From positions 1 through 64,000 of the forward strand of contig CAKZLH010000244.1 of the NCBI GenBank assembly GCA_937125285.1: a DNA stretch of 64,000 bases, written 5' to 3'. The position numbers and the translations under genes were made by a program. Within the stretch, counting starts at the first letter, position 1. The number at the start of each line of letters is the position of its first letter. Source of the stretch: an uncultured Balneolaceae bacterium. GTDB lineage: Bacteria > Bacteroidota > Rhodothermia > Balneolales > Balneolaceae. Positions 36,082 through 44,416 of this stretch are shown one piece after another. The notes under the pieces are model-generated. The model was not told the origin of the DNA, ran no database searches, and worked only from the letters and a program-made list of their open reading frames with translations.

Positions 36082-36113
36082 GTATTAATAAAGGTACAAT
36101 TTGATTAGCTTTG
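36079..36113 (+). promoter_or_regulatory. Candidate Bacteroidota-type promoter for the ABC exporter gene
   Basis: TAGCTTTG at 36106-36113 matches the -7 consensus TAnnTTTG exactly. TTTG at 36079-36082 fits the -33 element with a spacing of 23 bases, slightly long. It lies 44 bases before the TTG start of the exporter gene and directly abuts the terminator T-run, so it would restart transcription after the amidohydrolase unit. It is a prediction only. Confidence 0.45.
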
Positions 36114-36156
36114 AGTACTATTCATCTGTATAAACAAAAAAGGCCTACTCTACAGA

Positions 36157-37956
36157 TTGGCTTATCAAGTGCAACATTTATCTATAAATAAATATCTCAA
36201 ACCCTACACCTTGACGGTGACATTGGGTGCTTTATTTTTAACTGCTGCAAATTTTTTTCTAGTCTGGATCCCTGTACTAATTCGTCAAACTATGGATAAA
36301 GTACAGGAATTAAGCGACACACAAACTCAAAGTTTAAGCTTTGTAGATACCTTATTCAATTCGGCTCAGGGATCAATCTTAGCATTTAATGCTTTGTATC
36401 TCATAGCGGCTGTTAGTGGGTATGGTTTTTTTCTATTTTTGACCAGGCAGACCCTCATCGTTGCTTCAAGAAAAGTCGAATTTGATCTTCGTAATGATGT
36501 TTTAGATGCTCTCTTTCATCTCCCTGCCCGTTTTTATACCCGTTTTACGGAAGGTGAAGTCTATGTTCGAGCTACCGAAGATATTGCTAAGGTAAGAGAA
36601 TACTTCGGACCAGTCATTATGTATAGTATAAACACTATAACTAGAGCTGGCTTTGTGATATCCATGATGTTTATTGTGAATAGAGAGTTGATGGTTTGGG
36701 CATTATTGCCATTACCTCTTTTATCCATTTTTGCCTATTGGATTACAGGATATATCCACAAGCATTCTATTATAATACAAGAACAATATTCACGTTTAGC
36801 GGATCAAGCCAAAGAAACATTTTCAAGTATTCGTTTGGTTAAGGCGTATAATAAAGGAGAAGAGGAACAACTTAAATTCGATGCACTCAACCAAGAGTAC
36901 AAAGAAAAGAAATTACGGTTAGATTTAATTGAATCTCTTTTTCATCCTGGACTTAACTTTTTGATTGGTATCTCATTGATAATTGTTATTTGGAAAGGTG
37001 GCCTAATGGTTATGGCTGGAGAACTGACCATTGGCAACATTGCTGAATTTCTAATTTATGTGGCTTATTTGATTTGGCCTGTAGCTGCCTTGGGGTACAC
37101 TACCAATCGATTTCAGAAATCAATGGCTTCATGGCACCGAATTAAAGAATTATTTATTGAGTTTCATTCAAAAGAACATGTTGAATCGAGAGAATTACCT
37201 ATTACTAATGGTGAATTACGCCTCGAGAATATTAGCTTTAGCTATCCTGATTCCGACATACCTATCATTAAAAACGTTAGTATGCATTTCCCTGCGGGAA
37301 AAAAAGTGGCCATAGTTGGACGTACAGGATCGGGTAAGAGCACACTTATGCAGTTGATTCCAAGGCTTTTTGAACCTGATGAAGGCGCTATATATCTCGA
37401 TAATGAGCCTATTAGAGATTACTCCATTGCATCCTTGAGAAAACATTTAGGTGTTGTACCACAAGATCATTTTTTGTTTTCCGAAACCATACAAGAAAAT
37501 ATAGCCTTTGGAAAGAAAGGTGCTACAGAGGAGGATGTTTATGAAGCAGCACGGCAGGCAGAAGTCTTAGATAACATTTTGGATTTTGATAAAAAATTTC
37601 AGACTATACTCGGAGAAAAAGGAATCACGTTATCGGGTGGCCAAAAGCAACGAACGGCTATTGCGAGAGCCCTTATTAAAAAGCCAAAAATATTAATATT
37701 AGATGACGCGCTAAGTGCGGTCGATACCAAAACTGAAGACGCTATTCTCAAGTCACTAAATAGCACGGGTGTAGAAACCACTGTAATCATGATTAGTCAC
37801 CGAATTTCAACCATCAAGGATGCCGATTACATTTATTATTTAGAAGATGGTACCGTGAAAGAGTCAGGTACTCATGATGAACTTATTACATTAAAAGGAA
37901 GTTATAAATCAATGTATGACAAACAACTCATAGAACAAGAATTACAAACTATATAA
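36157..37956 (+). CDS. ABC exporter half-transporter, degenerate-site subunit
   Basis: 599 residues: six membrane helices (about 15-320) and a C-terminal ATPase domain. Walker A is GRTGSGKST (about 387), the signature LSGGQKQR is canonical (about 492), and the H-loop is MISHRIS. The Walker B end reads LDDALSAVD, so the catalytic Glu is replaced by Asp. This pattern matches the degenerate-site partner of heterodimeric exporters such as TM287/288 or LmrCD. The second ABC gene downstream has the complementary change. The start is TTG at 36157; no earlier good start exists. Substrate is unknown; multidrug or lipid export is the family's usual role. Confidence 0.88.
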   Translation: MAYQVQHLSINKYLKPYTLTVTLGALFLTAANFFLVWIPVLIRQTMDKVQELSDTQTQSLSFVDTLFNSAQGSILAFNALYLIAAVSGYGFFLFLTRQTLIVASRKVEFDLRNDVLDALFHLPARFYTRFTEGEVYVRATEDIAKVREYFGPVIMYSINTITRAGFVISMMFIVNRELMVWALLPLPLLSIFAYWITGYIHKHSIIIQEQYSRLADQAKETFSSIRLVKAYNKGEEEQLKFDALNQEYKEKKLRLDLIESLFHPGLNFLIGISLIIVIWKGGLMVMAGELTIGNIAEFLIYVAYLIWPVAALGYTTNRFQKSMASWHRIKELFIEFHSKEHVESRELPITNGELRLENISFSYPDSDIPIIKNVSMHFPAGKKVAIVGRTGSGKSTLMQLIPRLFEPDEGAIYLDNEPIRDYSIASLRKHLGVVPQDHFLFSETIQENIAFGKKGATEEDVYEAARQAEVLDNILDFDKKFQTILGEKGITLSGGQKQRTAIARALIKKPKILILDDALSAVDTKTEDAILKSLNSTGVETTVIMISHRISTIKDADYIYYLEDGTVKESGTHDELITLKGSYKSMYDKQLIEQELQTI

Positions 37957-38027
37957 TACCAATAACAAATATTCATTAGGTGAGATTGTTGAATGCAACC
38001 ACCCATGGATAAGGGAGAAATAAAAAA

Positions 38028-39365
38028 ATGATCGTAGTACCATTAGGCATAGCCTCAGCCACCCCAACCGCCATTCGTCATTTACCGTCAGTTGCTCTTT
38101 GGAGAGAAGGCAGTGTGTTTTTATTTGACTGTGGTGAGAATGCGCAGATGTGCATGTTACAAGCCGGACTCAAAAGATCCAAAATTGACAGTATCTTTAT
38201 CACACATTTCGATGTTGATCACTATTCAGGTCTTATGGGCTTGATTTCTACGCTACAACTTCAAAGAAGAGATAAAACTCTTAATCTTGTAGGACCCAAA
38301 GGAATCAAAGAATTTGTTGAGTGGAATTTATCCTTCTCTGGTGTTGAGATAAGTTTTGATATCAATTATGTAGAAGTTGAAGAGGAAGCCTCAGAAGCAA
38401 AAGTATTAGAGACAGAAGACTACTATGTAGAAGCACGACCGCTTAAGCATAAAAAGTTTTGCTTAGGATATAGGTTTCAAGAAAAAGACAAACCTGGAAA
38501 AGTGGATGCTGAAAAAGCTGCACAATTTGGAATTACTGAAGACGAACAGTTTAAACTGTTAAAATCAGGCCAAAACATAACCTTAGAAGATGGTACGGTA
38601 GTAGAATCGTATGAAATCGTGGGCCACCCAAGACCAGGCGATAGCTTTGCTTATGTGACCGATACTGAATATTGTCCAAATGCCGTAAAGCTGGCCATGA
38701 ACACCAATATTCTTTATCACGAAGCAACCTTTAGTAATCAACTTGCCGATAAGGCCAAAGAAACCGGGCATTCTACAGCTGCTGATGCTGCTCGAGTCGC
38801 TACTGAAGCGCAAACTAAATTGCTCGTCATTGGCCATTTTTCAGCGAGATATACCAATCTTCATGTATTACTCAAGGAAGCTAGGGATGCATTTTACCCC
38901 ACTTGGTTGGCTCAGGAGTTGCGTCCTATTTTTACAGATCCTATTCATGAGCGGGGAATATTATCGCCCAAAGTGGATCTTATCGATTTAACCAAGAAAA
39001 AACCCAACTCAAGACAGGGTTATTCCAAAGGACCTCGCTCAGGTGGACGACCTGGAGGTAGACCTTCTGGAAATAAAAATTTCCGACCTAGAAAAGGCAG
39101 AGATGGTGCTCCATCTGGTGGTAATCGTGGAAATTATCATTCGGGCGGTTATCAACAGCGCAATGACCGTTACCGTCAAGATGGTGGATATCGTGGTTCA
39201 TCGCAAAACAGCGGTTATCGAGGTTCATCTCAAGAAAGAGGGTACAGAGGCTCTTCACAGGGAGGTAGAGACTACTCTAACTCGGATCGGAATAACCGAT
39301 ATGAGGATAAACCCAATAAGTCAATCACTCCACGAACAGGTTACGACGATTTTGATCGTTTCTAG
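38028..39365 (+). CDS. rnz: Ribonuclease Z-like metallo-beta-lactamase protein with a Gly/Arg/Ser-rich tail
   Basis: 445 residues. The first about 320 are an RNase Z-type metallo-beta-lactamase domain, which trims tRNA 3' ends. Motifs are FDCGENAQ, THFDVDH (60-65), an exosite-like LKHKKFCLGYRFQEKDKPGK, VTDT, YHEATF and GHFSARY. The expected HxHxDH is HFDVDH here, so the second His is Asp62. About 120 residues from position 325 are an Arg/Gly/Ser/Asn/Tyr-rich disordered extension with three GYRGSSQ repeats. An AAGGGAG ribosome site precedes the ATG. The gene lies between the two halves of an ABC exporter. The name rnz is by family; the altered ligand makes activity uncertain. Confidence 0.8.
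   Translation: MIVVPLGIASATPTAIRHLPSVALWREGSVFLFDCGENAQMCMLQAGLKRSKIDSIFITHFDVDHYSGLMGLISTLQLQRRDKTLNLVGPKGIKEFVEWNLSFSGVEISFDINYVEVEEEASEAKVLETEDYYVEARPLKHKKFCLGYRFQEKDKPGKVDAEKAAQFGITEDEQFKLLKSGQNITLEDGTVVESYEIVGHPRPGDSFAYVTDTEYCPNAVKLAMNTNILYHEATFSNQLADKAKETGHSTAADAARVATEAQTKLLVIGHFSARYTNLHVLLKEARDAFYPTWLAQELRPIFTDPIHERGILSPKVDLIDLTKKKPNSRQGYSKGPRSGGRPGGRPSGNKNFRPRKGRDGAPSGGNRGNYHSGGYQQRNDRYRQDGGYRGSSQNSGYRGSSQERGYRGSSQGGRDYSNSDRNNRYEDKPNKSITPRTGYDDFDRF
39186..39266 (+). repeat. rnz: Three 27-base tandem repeats coding GYRGSSQxx in the RNase Z tail
   Basis: Three units of nine codons start at 39186, 39213 and 39240 and encode GYRGSSQNS, GYRGSSQER and GYRGSSQGG. The codons differ between units (for example CGT, CGA and AGA for Arg), so the peptide repeat is kept while the DNA has diverged. 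Confidence 0.9.
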
Positions 39366-39390
39366 AGCTTAGAGGGTTCAATAAAACAGA

Positions 39391-41166
39391 ATGAGTTCAA
39401 AAACAAAAAGTAAAGCTGCTGATAAGACTCTTATTAAGCGGCTTTATTTTTATATTCATCCTTATATCAATCATATCCTGTTGGCCATCGTACTATCGCT
39501 AGTGGTGGCTTATTTAGGTACAGTTCGCCCTAAATTAACTCAGATAGCTGTTGATGACCATATTGCTATAGGTGATTTTGAAGGTTTATGGAGCATCATA
39601 ATCCTTCTAGTATTGGCATTGGTTGGTGAGTTTATACTTCTCATGGTGAACACCTACTTAACTAGATGGTTTGGTCAAAATGCCCTGTACTCCTTAAGAA
39701 GTGCCGTATTTAGTAAAATTCGAAATTTGCACGTCCAATATTTCGATAGAAGTCCTATAGGTAGACTCATAACTCGAACCACTTCTGATGTAGAAGCATT
39801 GAGTGAGTTATTATCCGATGGCGTAGTTGCCATTATTGGAGACATGTTTAGAATCATCTTTATTCTTTATTTCATGTTTGCCATGAACTGGGAGCTTAGC
39901 TTAGTTACGATCGCGATTTTACCAGTCTTATTCTATGCCACATTCTGGTTCAAAAAAAGAGTACGGGTTAGTTTTTTAAAAGTAAGAGACCAAATAGCGC
40001 ACTTGAATTCTTTTGTACAAGAGCATATTAACGGGATGAAAATTGTTCAGATGTTTAACCGGGAAGATTATGAGCATGATAAATTCCGTGAAATAAATAA
40101 AGGTCATAAAGAGGCTCACATCGAGACCATTTACTACTTCAGTATTTTTTGGCCACTGGTTGAAGTGTTCGCTTCCTTCGCAATGGCGTTAATTGTTTGG
40201 TATGGTGGAGGTAGAGCCCTGATGGGAGGGGTTAGTTTTGGTGTACTTTTAGCCTTTATTCAATATGCGAGACAATTTTTTCAACCCATAAGAGGATTAT
40301 CGGAAAAGTTTAACACCTTACAATCTGCTTTGGCTTCATCAGAGCGCATATTTGAAGTTTTAGATACCGAACATCAAATTTCAGAATCCACCAACTCGGT
40401 CACCTTAAAAAACCCCAAAGGTAAAATAGAATTCAAAGATGTTTGGTTTCGTTATAACAAAGAAGGGGCTTGGATTCTAAAAGGGGTTAGTTTTGTGGTG
40501 GAACCTGGGCAACATTTTGCAATAGTTGGGGCTACGGGGGCCGGTAAAACAACCATTATCAACATTCTGTTACGCTTTTATGAAATAGAAAAAGGTGAGA
40601 TCTATATCGATGGTATTGAATTTCGAGAATTGTCGTTAGAAGACCTACGATCACTATTTGGGTTGGTGCTACAAGATCACTCTTTGTTTACAGGTAGTGT
40701 AATGGATAATATAACCCTTGGGAATCCTGAAATTACTCGTAAAAAAGTAATAGAAGCTTCACGTAATGTAGAAGCAAGTCGATTTATAGAAAAACTACCC
40801 AATTCCTATGACTATGTGCTAAAAAAGCAGGGTTCTTCCTTGTCTTTAGGGCAGAAACAACTCATTTGTTTTGTGCGAGCATTGGTTTATAATCCAATGG
40901 TCATGATACTTGATGAAGCTACTTCTAGTGTCGATTCTGAAACAGAATCACTTGTGAACACTGCCAGCAAGCGGGTGATGAAAGGACGTACAACCATAGC
41001 AATTGCGCATCGTTTAGCCACTATTCAAGACGCCGACATCATACTTGTGATGCATAAAGGGGAAATACGCGAACAAGGTTCTCATTCCAATTTGATTGCG
41101 AACAAAGATGGACTATATCGAAAATTATACGAATTACAGTATAAGGACCAGAAATTAAGCGCCTAA
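39391..41166 (+). CDS. ABC exporter half-transporter, catalytic-site subunit
   Basis: 591 residues with six N-terminal membrane helices and a C-terminal ATPase. Walker A is GATGAGKTT (about 379) and Walker B LDEATSSVD keeps the catalytic Glu, with H-loop IAHRLAT. The signature reads SLSLGQKQ rather than LSGGQ, so its signature is degenerate. This complements the gene at 36157, whose Walker B lacks Glu, as in TM287/288-type heterodimers. The two genes are separated by rnz. It converges on the btaB-like gene with a 4-base overlap of stop regions. Substrate cannot be named. Confidence 0.88.
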   Translation: MSSKTKSKAADKTLIKRLYFYIHPYINHILLAIVLSLVVAYLGTVRPKLTQIAVDDHIAIGDFEGLWSIIILLVLALVGEFILLMVNTYLTRWFGQNALYSLRSAVFSKIRNLHVQYFDRSPIGRLITRTTSDVEALSELLSDGVVAIIGDMFRIIFILYFMFAMNWELSLVTIAILPVLFYATFWFKKRVRVSFLKVRDQIAHLNSFVQEHINGMKIVQMFNREDYEHDKFREINKGHKEAHIETIYYFSIFWPLVEVFASFAMALIVWYGGGRALMGGVSFGVLLAFIQYARQFFQPIRGLSEKFNTLQSALASSERIFEVLDTEHQISESTNSVTLKNPKGKIEFKDVWFRYNKEGAWILKGVSFVVEPGQHFAIVGATGAGKTTIINILLRFYEIEKGEIYIDGIEFRELSLEDLRSLFGLVLQDHSLFTGSVMDNITLGNPEITRKKVIEASRNVEASRFIEKLPNSYDYVLKKQGSSLSLGQKQLICFVRALVYNPMVMILDEATSSVDSETESLVNTASKRVMKGRTTIAIAHRLATIQDADIILVMHKGEIREQGSHSNLIANKDGLYRKLYELQYKDQKLSA

Positions 41167-41822
41167 GACAATTTCTTAAGATGTAGTTTATAATAACGGA
41201 ATAAGCCACCATATCCATTATGTATGCTTAGATCTTTTATCTCAAAATAAGGCGAAACAATCTCTTTGATGGTATCATAGAAATAAACCCCATGTAGGCC
41301 CATCCATTTTCGTACAAAGGAGAATCTACTATCATAGAAATCCAAAAGATGAAGCTGTCCATCTTTATTCAAACAATGGTGAATCTGATTAATTAATTCT
41401 ATTGGTTTTGAATTCATACTAATAGCATAGGAGCAGATGATATGATCCTGAGGTAAAAGCTGAGTTTGCTTAGTCTCTTCTGAAAAAAAATATTTCAAGA
41501 GGTACGTATTTGTGAGCAAACGAAGTGATTTCTTAGCTTTTTTTAGCATGTGATTGGAAGTGTCGATACCCGTAAAGGTAATCTCGGGAAATTGGGTTGC
41601 TAGTGGCTTTAAATAGAATCCAGTTCCACAGCCAATCTCCGCAACGGTTAAATTATCCTTTTTTTTACGATGTTCAGATAGTTGGTCGATTATTTCATCT
41701 TTGAAAGAATTTCTACCCAATAAAATAGCCCATCGAGTAGTATCATAAATACCAGCATTCCATCGATAATAATTTTCAATGTGTTTTTTGTCTTCTTCAA
41801 TCATTGGGGATGGTCGATGCAT
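41163..41822 (-). CDS. btaB: BtaB-like SAM-dependent N-methyltransferase (betaine lipid synthesis)
   Basis: 219 residues, a class I methyltransferase. Motif I is VAEIGCGTGFYL (60-71) and the motif II acidic residue is Asp87 in GIDTSN. The N-terminus NAGIYDTTRWAILLGRN resembles the YDLTRxYYLLGRD block I recall from BtaB of Rhodobacter, which methylates the homoserine amine three times to make the headgroup of diacylglyceryl-trimethylhomoserine. CSYAISMNSKP and LHLLDFYD also fit. It is 13 bases downstream of the btaA-like gene, the usual btaA-btaB pairing. Without that neighbour the call would be only generic methyltransferase. An in-frame ATG at 41804 is an alternative start. Confidence 0.75.
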   Translation of the reverse strand: MHRPSPMIEEDKKHIENYYRWNAGIYDTTRWAILLGRNSFKDEIIDQLSEHRKKKDNLTVAEIGCGTGFYLKPLATQFPEITFTGIDTSNHMLKKAKKSLRLLTNTYLLKYFFSEETKQTQLLPQDHIICSYAISMNSKPIELINQIHHCLNKDGQLHLLDFYDSRFSFVRKWMGLHGVYFYDTIKEIVSPYFEIKDLSIHNGYGGLFRYYKLHLKKLS

Positions 41823-41835
41823 TACTCATCTAATA

Positions 41836-42933
41836 TCATTGCTTAGTATGTAAGACATAGGTTGAAGTGTAGGTTGCCACACGATCTTTTGTAAGATCAG
41901 CTAGCGGATAGCGGCGTATGTCAAATTTACCCTGATCAATAAGTGAAATCCATGGGATTTCGGGATGAATAGTCCGGAACAAAATTGTTTTTATGCTCTC
42001 CGATCTATTTAACCAATCCCAAGTTTGTTGTAACCGATTATCATCAATTCCCTTATACCAGTCTTGATGGTCCAATAGATTAATGTGGGTGTATTGCTCA
42101 TTACTTCTTCCCGACTCAAGCATCGAATGATGTGAAATACTAAGTCGATTAATACGCTCTTTAATGGTGTTGAATCCGTCTTCACTTAAATGCCAGGGAA
42201 TATAAGGAGCTTGGTACTTTCCATATAAATAAAGATTCCAAAATGGGTTGGTTTCGAAGTCACTTATCACAAAAATATGATGAAATACATTTCGGAGGAG
42301 TTTAATTAAGGTTGTTTTTCTTTGCTGTTGGCTAGCGGGTATTCCTCCGAGGTATTGTAGCCAAGGATGTAACCATAATTTAAATACCCAATGCCTAGAT
42401 AGTTGCTTCCAAAAGTCTGTAAATAATGCTTCTTTAATTGCAACATTATCTTCTTCGATAAGAGCAAAAATTTGGGTATCTAATTTACTTATTTGTATGC
42501 TTTTAAGAATGATACGAGACAAATAACCACTGCTACCATATCGATAGAAGCCAGGTCCATCCATACTAAAAAAATGCTCATTTTTTTTCCAATACGCATA
42601 ACTACTATAACTTAAATAGGGTTTTAAATGGTCGATGTATTGAAGTGTTTTGGCTGAACGTCCTTCTCCAAATAATTCCCACCATACCTGATAGTCCATA
42701 TGCTTAAGAAGCATTTGTTTTAATTCAACTAATGCAATTTGTGCAGGATTAATATCAACGCCATGAATAAAGGATACATCTGTAGATAAATAGTTAAGAA
42801 GATGATCTCCAGCACTAGCGATGGTGAGTAGTCGTGAATTTGAATCCATACGTAAAAGCTTAATATCTAAATCGTAATCTTCCCAACTTATATTATAGAT
42901 AAGCTTCTGATGTAATAATTTCGGTAAACTCAT
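41836..42933 (-). CDS. btaA: BtaA-like SAM:diacylglycerol 3-amino-3-carboxypropyltransferase (DUF3419)
   Basis: 365 residues from the ATG at 42933. The open frame extends to 43062, but those extra 43 residues overlap a better-supported gene on the other strand and lack family character. BtaA transfers the aminocarboxypropyl group of SAM to diacylglycerol to form diacylglyceryl-homoserine. Seen here are ISWEDYDLD (15-23), LTIASAGDHLLNYL (36-49) and GVDINPAQIALVELK (58-72), all matching the DUF3419/BtaA pattern, and a C-terminal TINLLDxxDWY-like block (HINLLDHQDWY) and DRVATYTSTYVLH. Members are cytoplasmic or membrane-associated. It is divergent from the small membrane protein gene. Confidence 0.8.
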   Translation of the reverse strand: MSLPKLLHQKLIYNISWEDYDLDIKLLRMDSNSRLLTIASAGDHLLNYLSTDVSFIHGVDINPAQIALVELKQMLLKHMDYQVWWELFGEGRSAKTLQYIDHLKPYLSYSSYAYWKKNEHFFSMDGPGFYRYGSSGYLSRIILKSIQISKLDTQIFALIEEDNVAIKEALFTDFWKQLSRHWVFKLWLHPWLQYLGGIPASQQQRKTTLIKLLRNVFHHIFVISDFETNPFWNLYLYGKYQAPYIPWHLSEDGFNTIKERINRLSISHHSMLESGRSNEQYTHINLLDHQDWYKGIDDNRLQQTWDWLNRSESIKTILFRTIHPEIPWISLIDQGKFDIRRYPLADLTKDRVATYTSTYVLHTKQ

Positions 42934-43034
42934 AGAATAATCTAATTCTTCTGTTCTCACCTGTTCTAAATGGCATTCATTCTCAGTATCGATTTTTGTA
43001 CCTTTGGAACAGTAATCATGATAACTGGCACAAA

Positions 43035-43286
43035 ATGAATACAAATTCACAAACAACTTCAACCCGAATAAAACATTTCGTCAAAAGACTTTTAGACATT
43101 GGGAAAAAATCTCCTCAAGAACGCTCAAAGGAATGGGCTTGGATTAAGCATGAGTATAAGAAAGAATATCGGCAGGTGAGGAGGAAAGTTCGGATTGAAC
43201 CAGAGAAATATCTAATTATTGCTGCAGGTCTAGGGTTGCTTCTAGGAGCTTCTCTAGGGAAACGGAATAAAGCTTCAAAAGAATAA
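43035..43286 (+). CDS. Small basic membrane protein, DUF883/YqjD-like
   Basis: 83 residues from the ATG at 43035. The open frame begins at 42996, but that extension overlaps the divergent gene and gives an odd N-terminus. A basic, amphipathic region (Lys/Arg-rich, about 10-55) is followed by one C-terminal membrane helix LIIAAGLGLLLGASLG with GxxxG-type spacing and a basic KRNKASKE end. This layout resembles YqjD/DUF883 inner-membrane proteins that bind ribosomes through a soluble N-terminal part, but the similarity is of architecture only. It lies 19 bases before prfB and may be co-transcribed with it. Confidence 0.6.
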   Translation: MNTNSQTTSTRIKHFVKRLLDIGKKSPQERSKEWAWIKHEYKKEYRQVRRKVRIEPEKYLIIAAGLGLLLGASLGKRNKASKE

Positions 43287-43305
43287 AACGAAACGCTATC
43301 AAAAT

Positions 43306-44416
43306 ATGGCTGTGCAATTAGACAAACTTCAAGAAGACTTCGAGCGCTTAGATGCCCTCAGGAGGTATCTTTGACTATGACAAACGTAAAGTCAGAATTA
43401 TAGAGCTTACCGAACATACCCAAGATCCAAGTTTTTGGAATGATCAATCTCAGGCACAGAAAGTGATGAAAGATCTGGGGGTACAAAAATCACTGGTTGA
43501 AAGCTGGGACGGGCTCAATGAGTTGCGGGAGAGCATACAAGTCTATCTTGAGTTTATAGAAATGGGTGAGGATGTTCATGAGGAATTGAATGTCGAGCAT
43601 GCCAAATTTCTTAAAGCATTAGAAGACTTAGAGCTAAAAAATATGCTCAAAGAAGAGGATGATCAAAGAGATGCAGTGGTACAGTTCAGTCCAGGAGCAG
43701 GGGGTACGGAAAGTCAAGATTGGGCTCAAATGCTATATCGTATGTATACAAGATGGGCCGATCAGAATGATTTTAAAGTATCGGTTATAGACTATCAAGA
43801 TGGTGATGTTGCTGGTTTGAAGAGCGCAACCATTGAGGTCCAAGGTGTAAATGCCTATGGCTTTTTAAAAGCTGAGAGCGGTGTTCATCGATTGGTACGC
43901 GTGTCTCCATTTGATAGCAATGCGCGAAGACATACCTCATTTTGTTCAGTTTTTGTGTCTCCATTAGTAGACGATACCATAGAACTCGATATTAATGAGA
44001 AAGATATAGAACTCCAGAGATTTCATTCTAGTGGAGCGGGAGGGCAAAATGTGAACAAGGTGGAAACAGGCGTGCGTTTAATTTGGACGGGCACACTGTC
44101 CGATGGCCGCTCAGAAAAAGTAGTTGCCGAATGTCAACAAGAACGGTCACAATTACAGAATCGAGAGAAGGCCATGATTCTGTTAAAATCCAGAATTTAT
44201 GAATTAGAAAAAGAAATTCGAGAAGCTGAAAAGGCGCGTCTTGAAGGCTCTAAAAGTAAAAATGAATGGGGATCTCAAATCAGAAGTTATGTGTTCGATG
44301 ATCAAAGGGTGAAGGATCATAGAACCCAGCATGAAACTTCCAATGTGGCCGCTGTTATGGATGGGGATGTTAACGACTTCATAAAAGCCTTTCTTTTAAT
44401 GCAAGCTCATGCTTAG
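43306..44416 (+). CDS. prfB: Peptide chain release factor 2, made by programmed +1 frameshift
   Basis: 369 residues when joined. Frame 1 runs from ATG 43306 through CTT 43369-43371 and hits an in-frame TGA at 43372-43374. Slipping +1 after CTT and reading on from GAC at 43373 gives DYDKRKVRI and the rest of RF2, ending at 44416. RF2 releases nascent chains at UGA and UAA. The stop-recognition tripeptide is SPF in VRVSPFDSNARR, and the catalytic GGQ is in SSGAGGQNVNKVET. A start at 43352 in the downstream frame would lose the N-terminal helix and is not needed. Its 3' end overlaps nadB by 8 bases. Confidence 0.95.
43360..43375 (+). promoter_or_regulatory. prfB: prfB +1 frameshift site
   Basis: AGGAGGTATCTTTGAC contains an internal Shine-Dalgarno (AGGAGG, 43360-43365), the slippery CTT (43369-43371) and the in-frame TGA followed by C (43372-43375). 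This is the known autoregulatory RF2 site: low RF2 lets the ribosome slip +1 and make more RF2. Confidence 0.95.

Noticed and set aside
39043-39372. 109-codon plus-strand frame in the RNase Z tail
   Set aside because: It is the out-of-frame reading of the Gly/Arg-rich repeats; RNase Z continues in the main frame to 39365.
42934-43062. N-terminal extension of btaA to 43062
   Set aside because: It overlaps the small membrane protein gene and shows no family match; ATG 42933 gives the natural start before SLPKLLHQKL.
43352-44416. prfB start at the ATG at 43352
   Set aside because: It removes the N-terminal part of RF2; the frameshift site explains the upstream frame fully.
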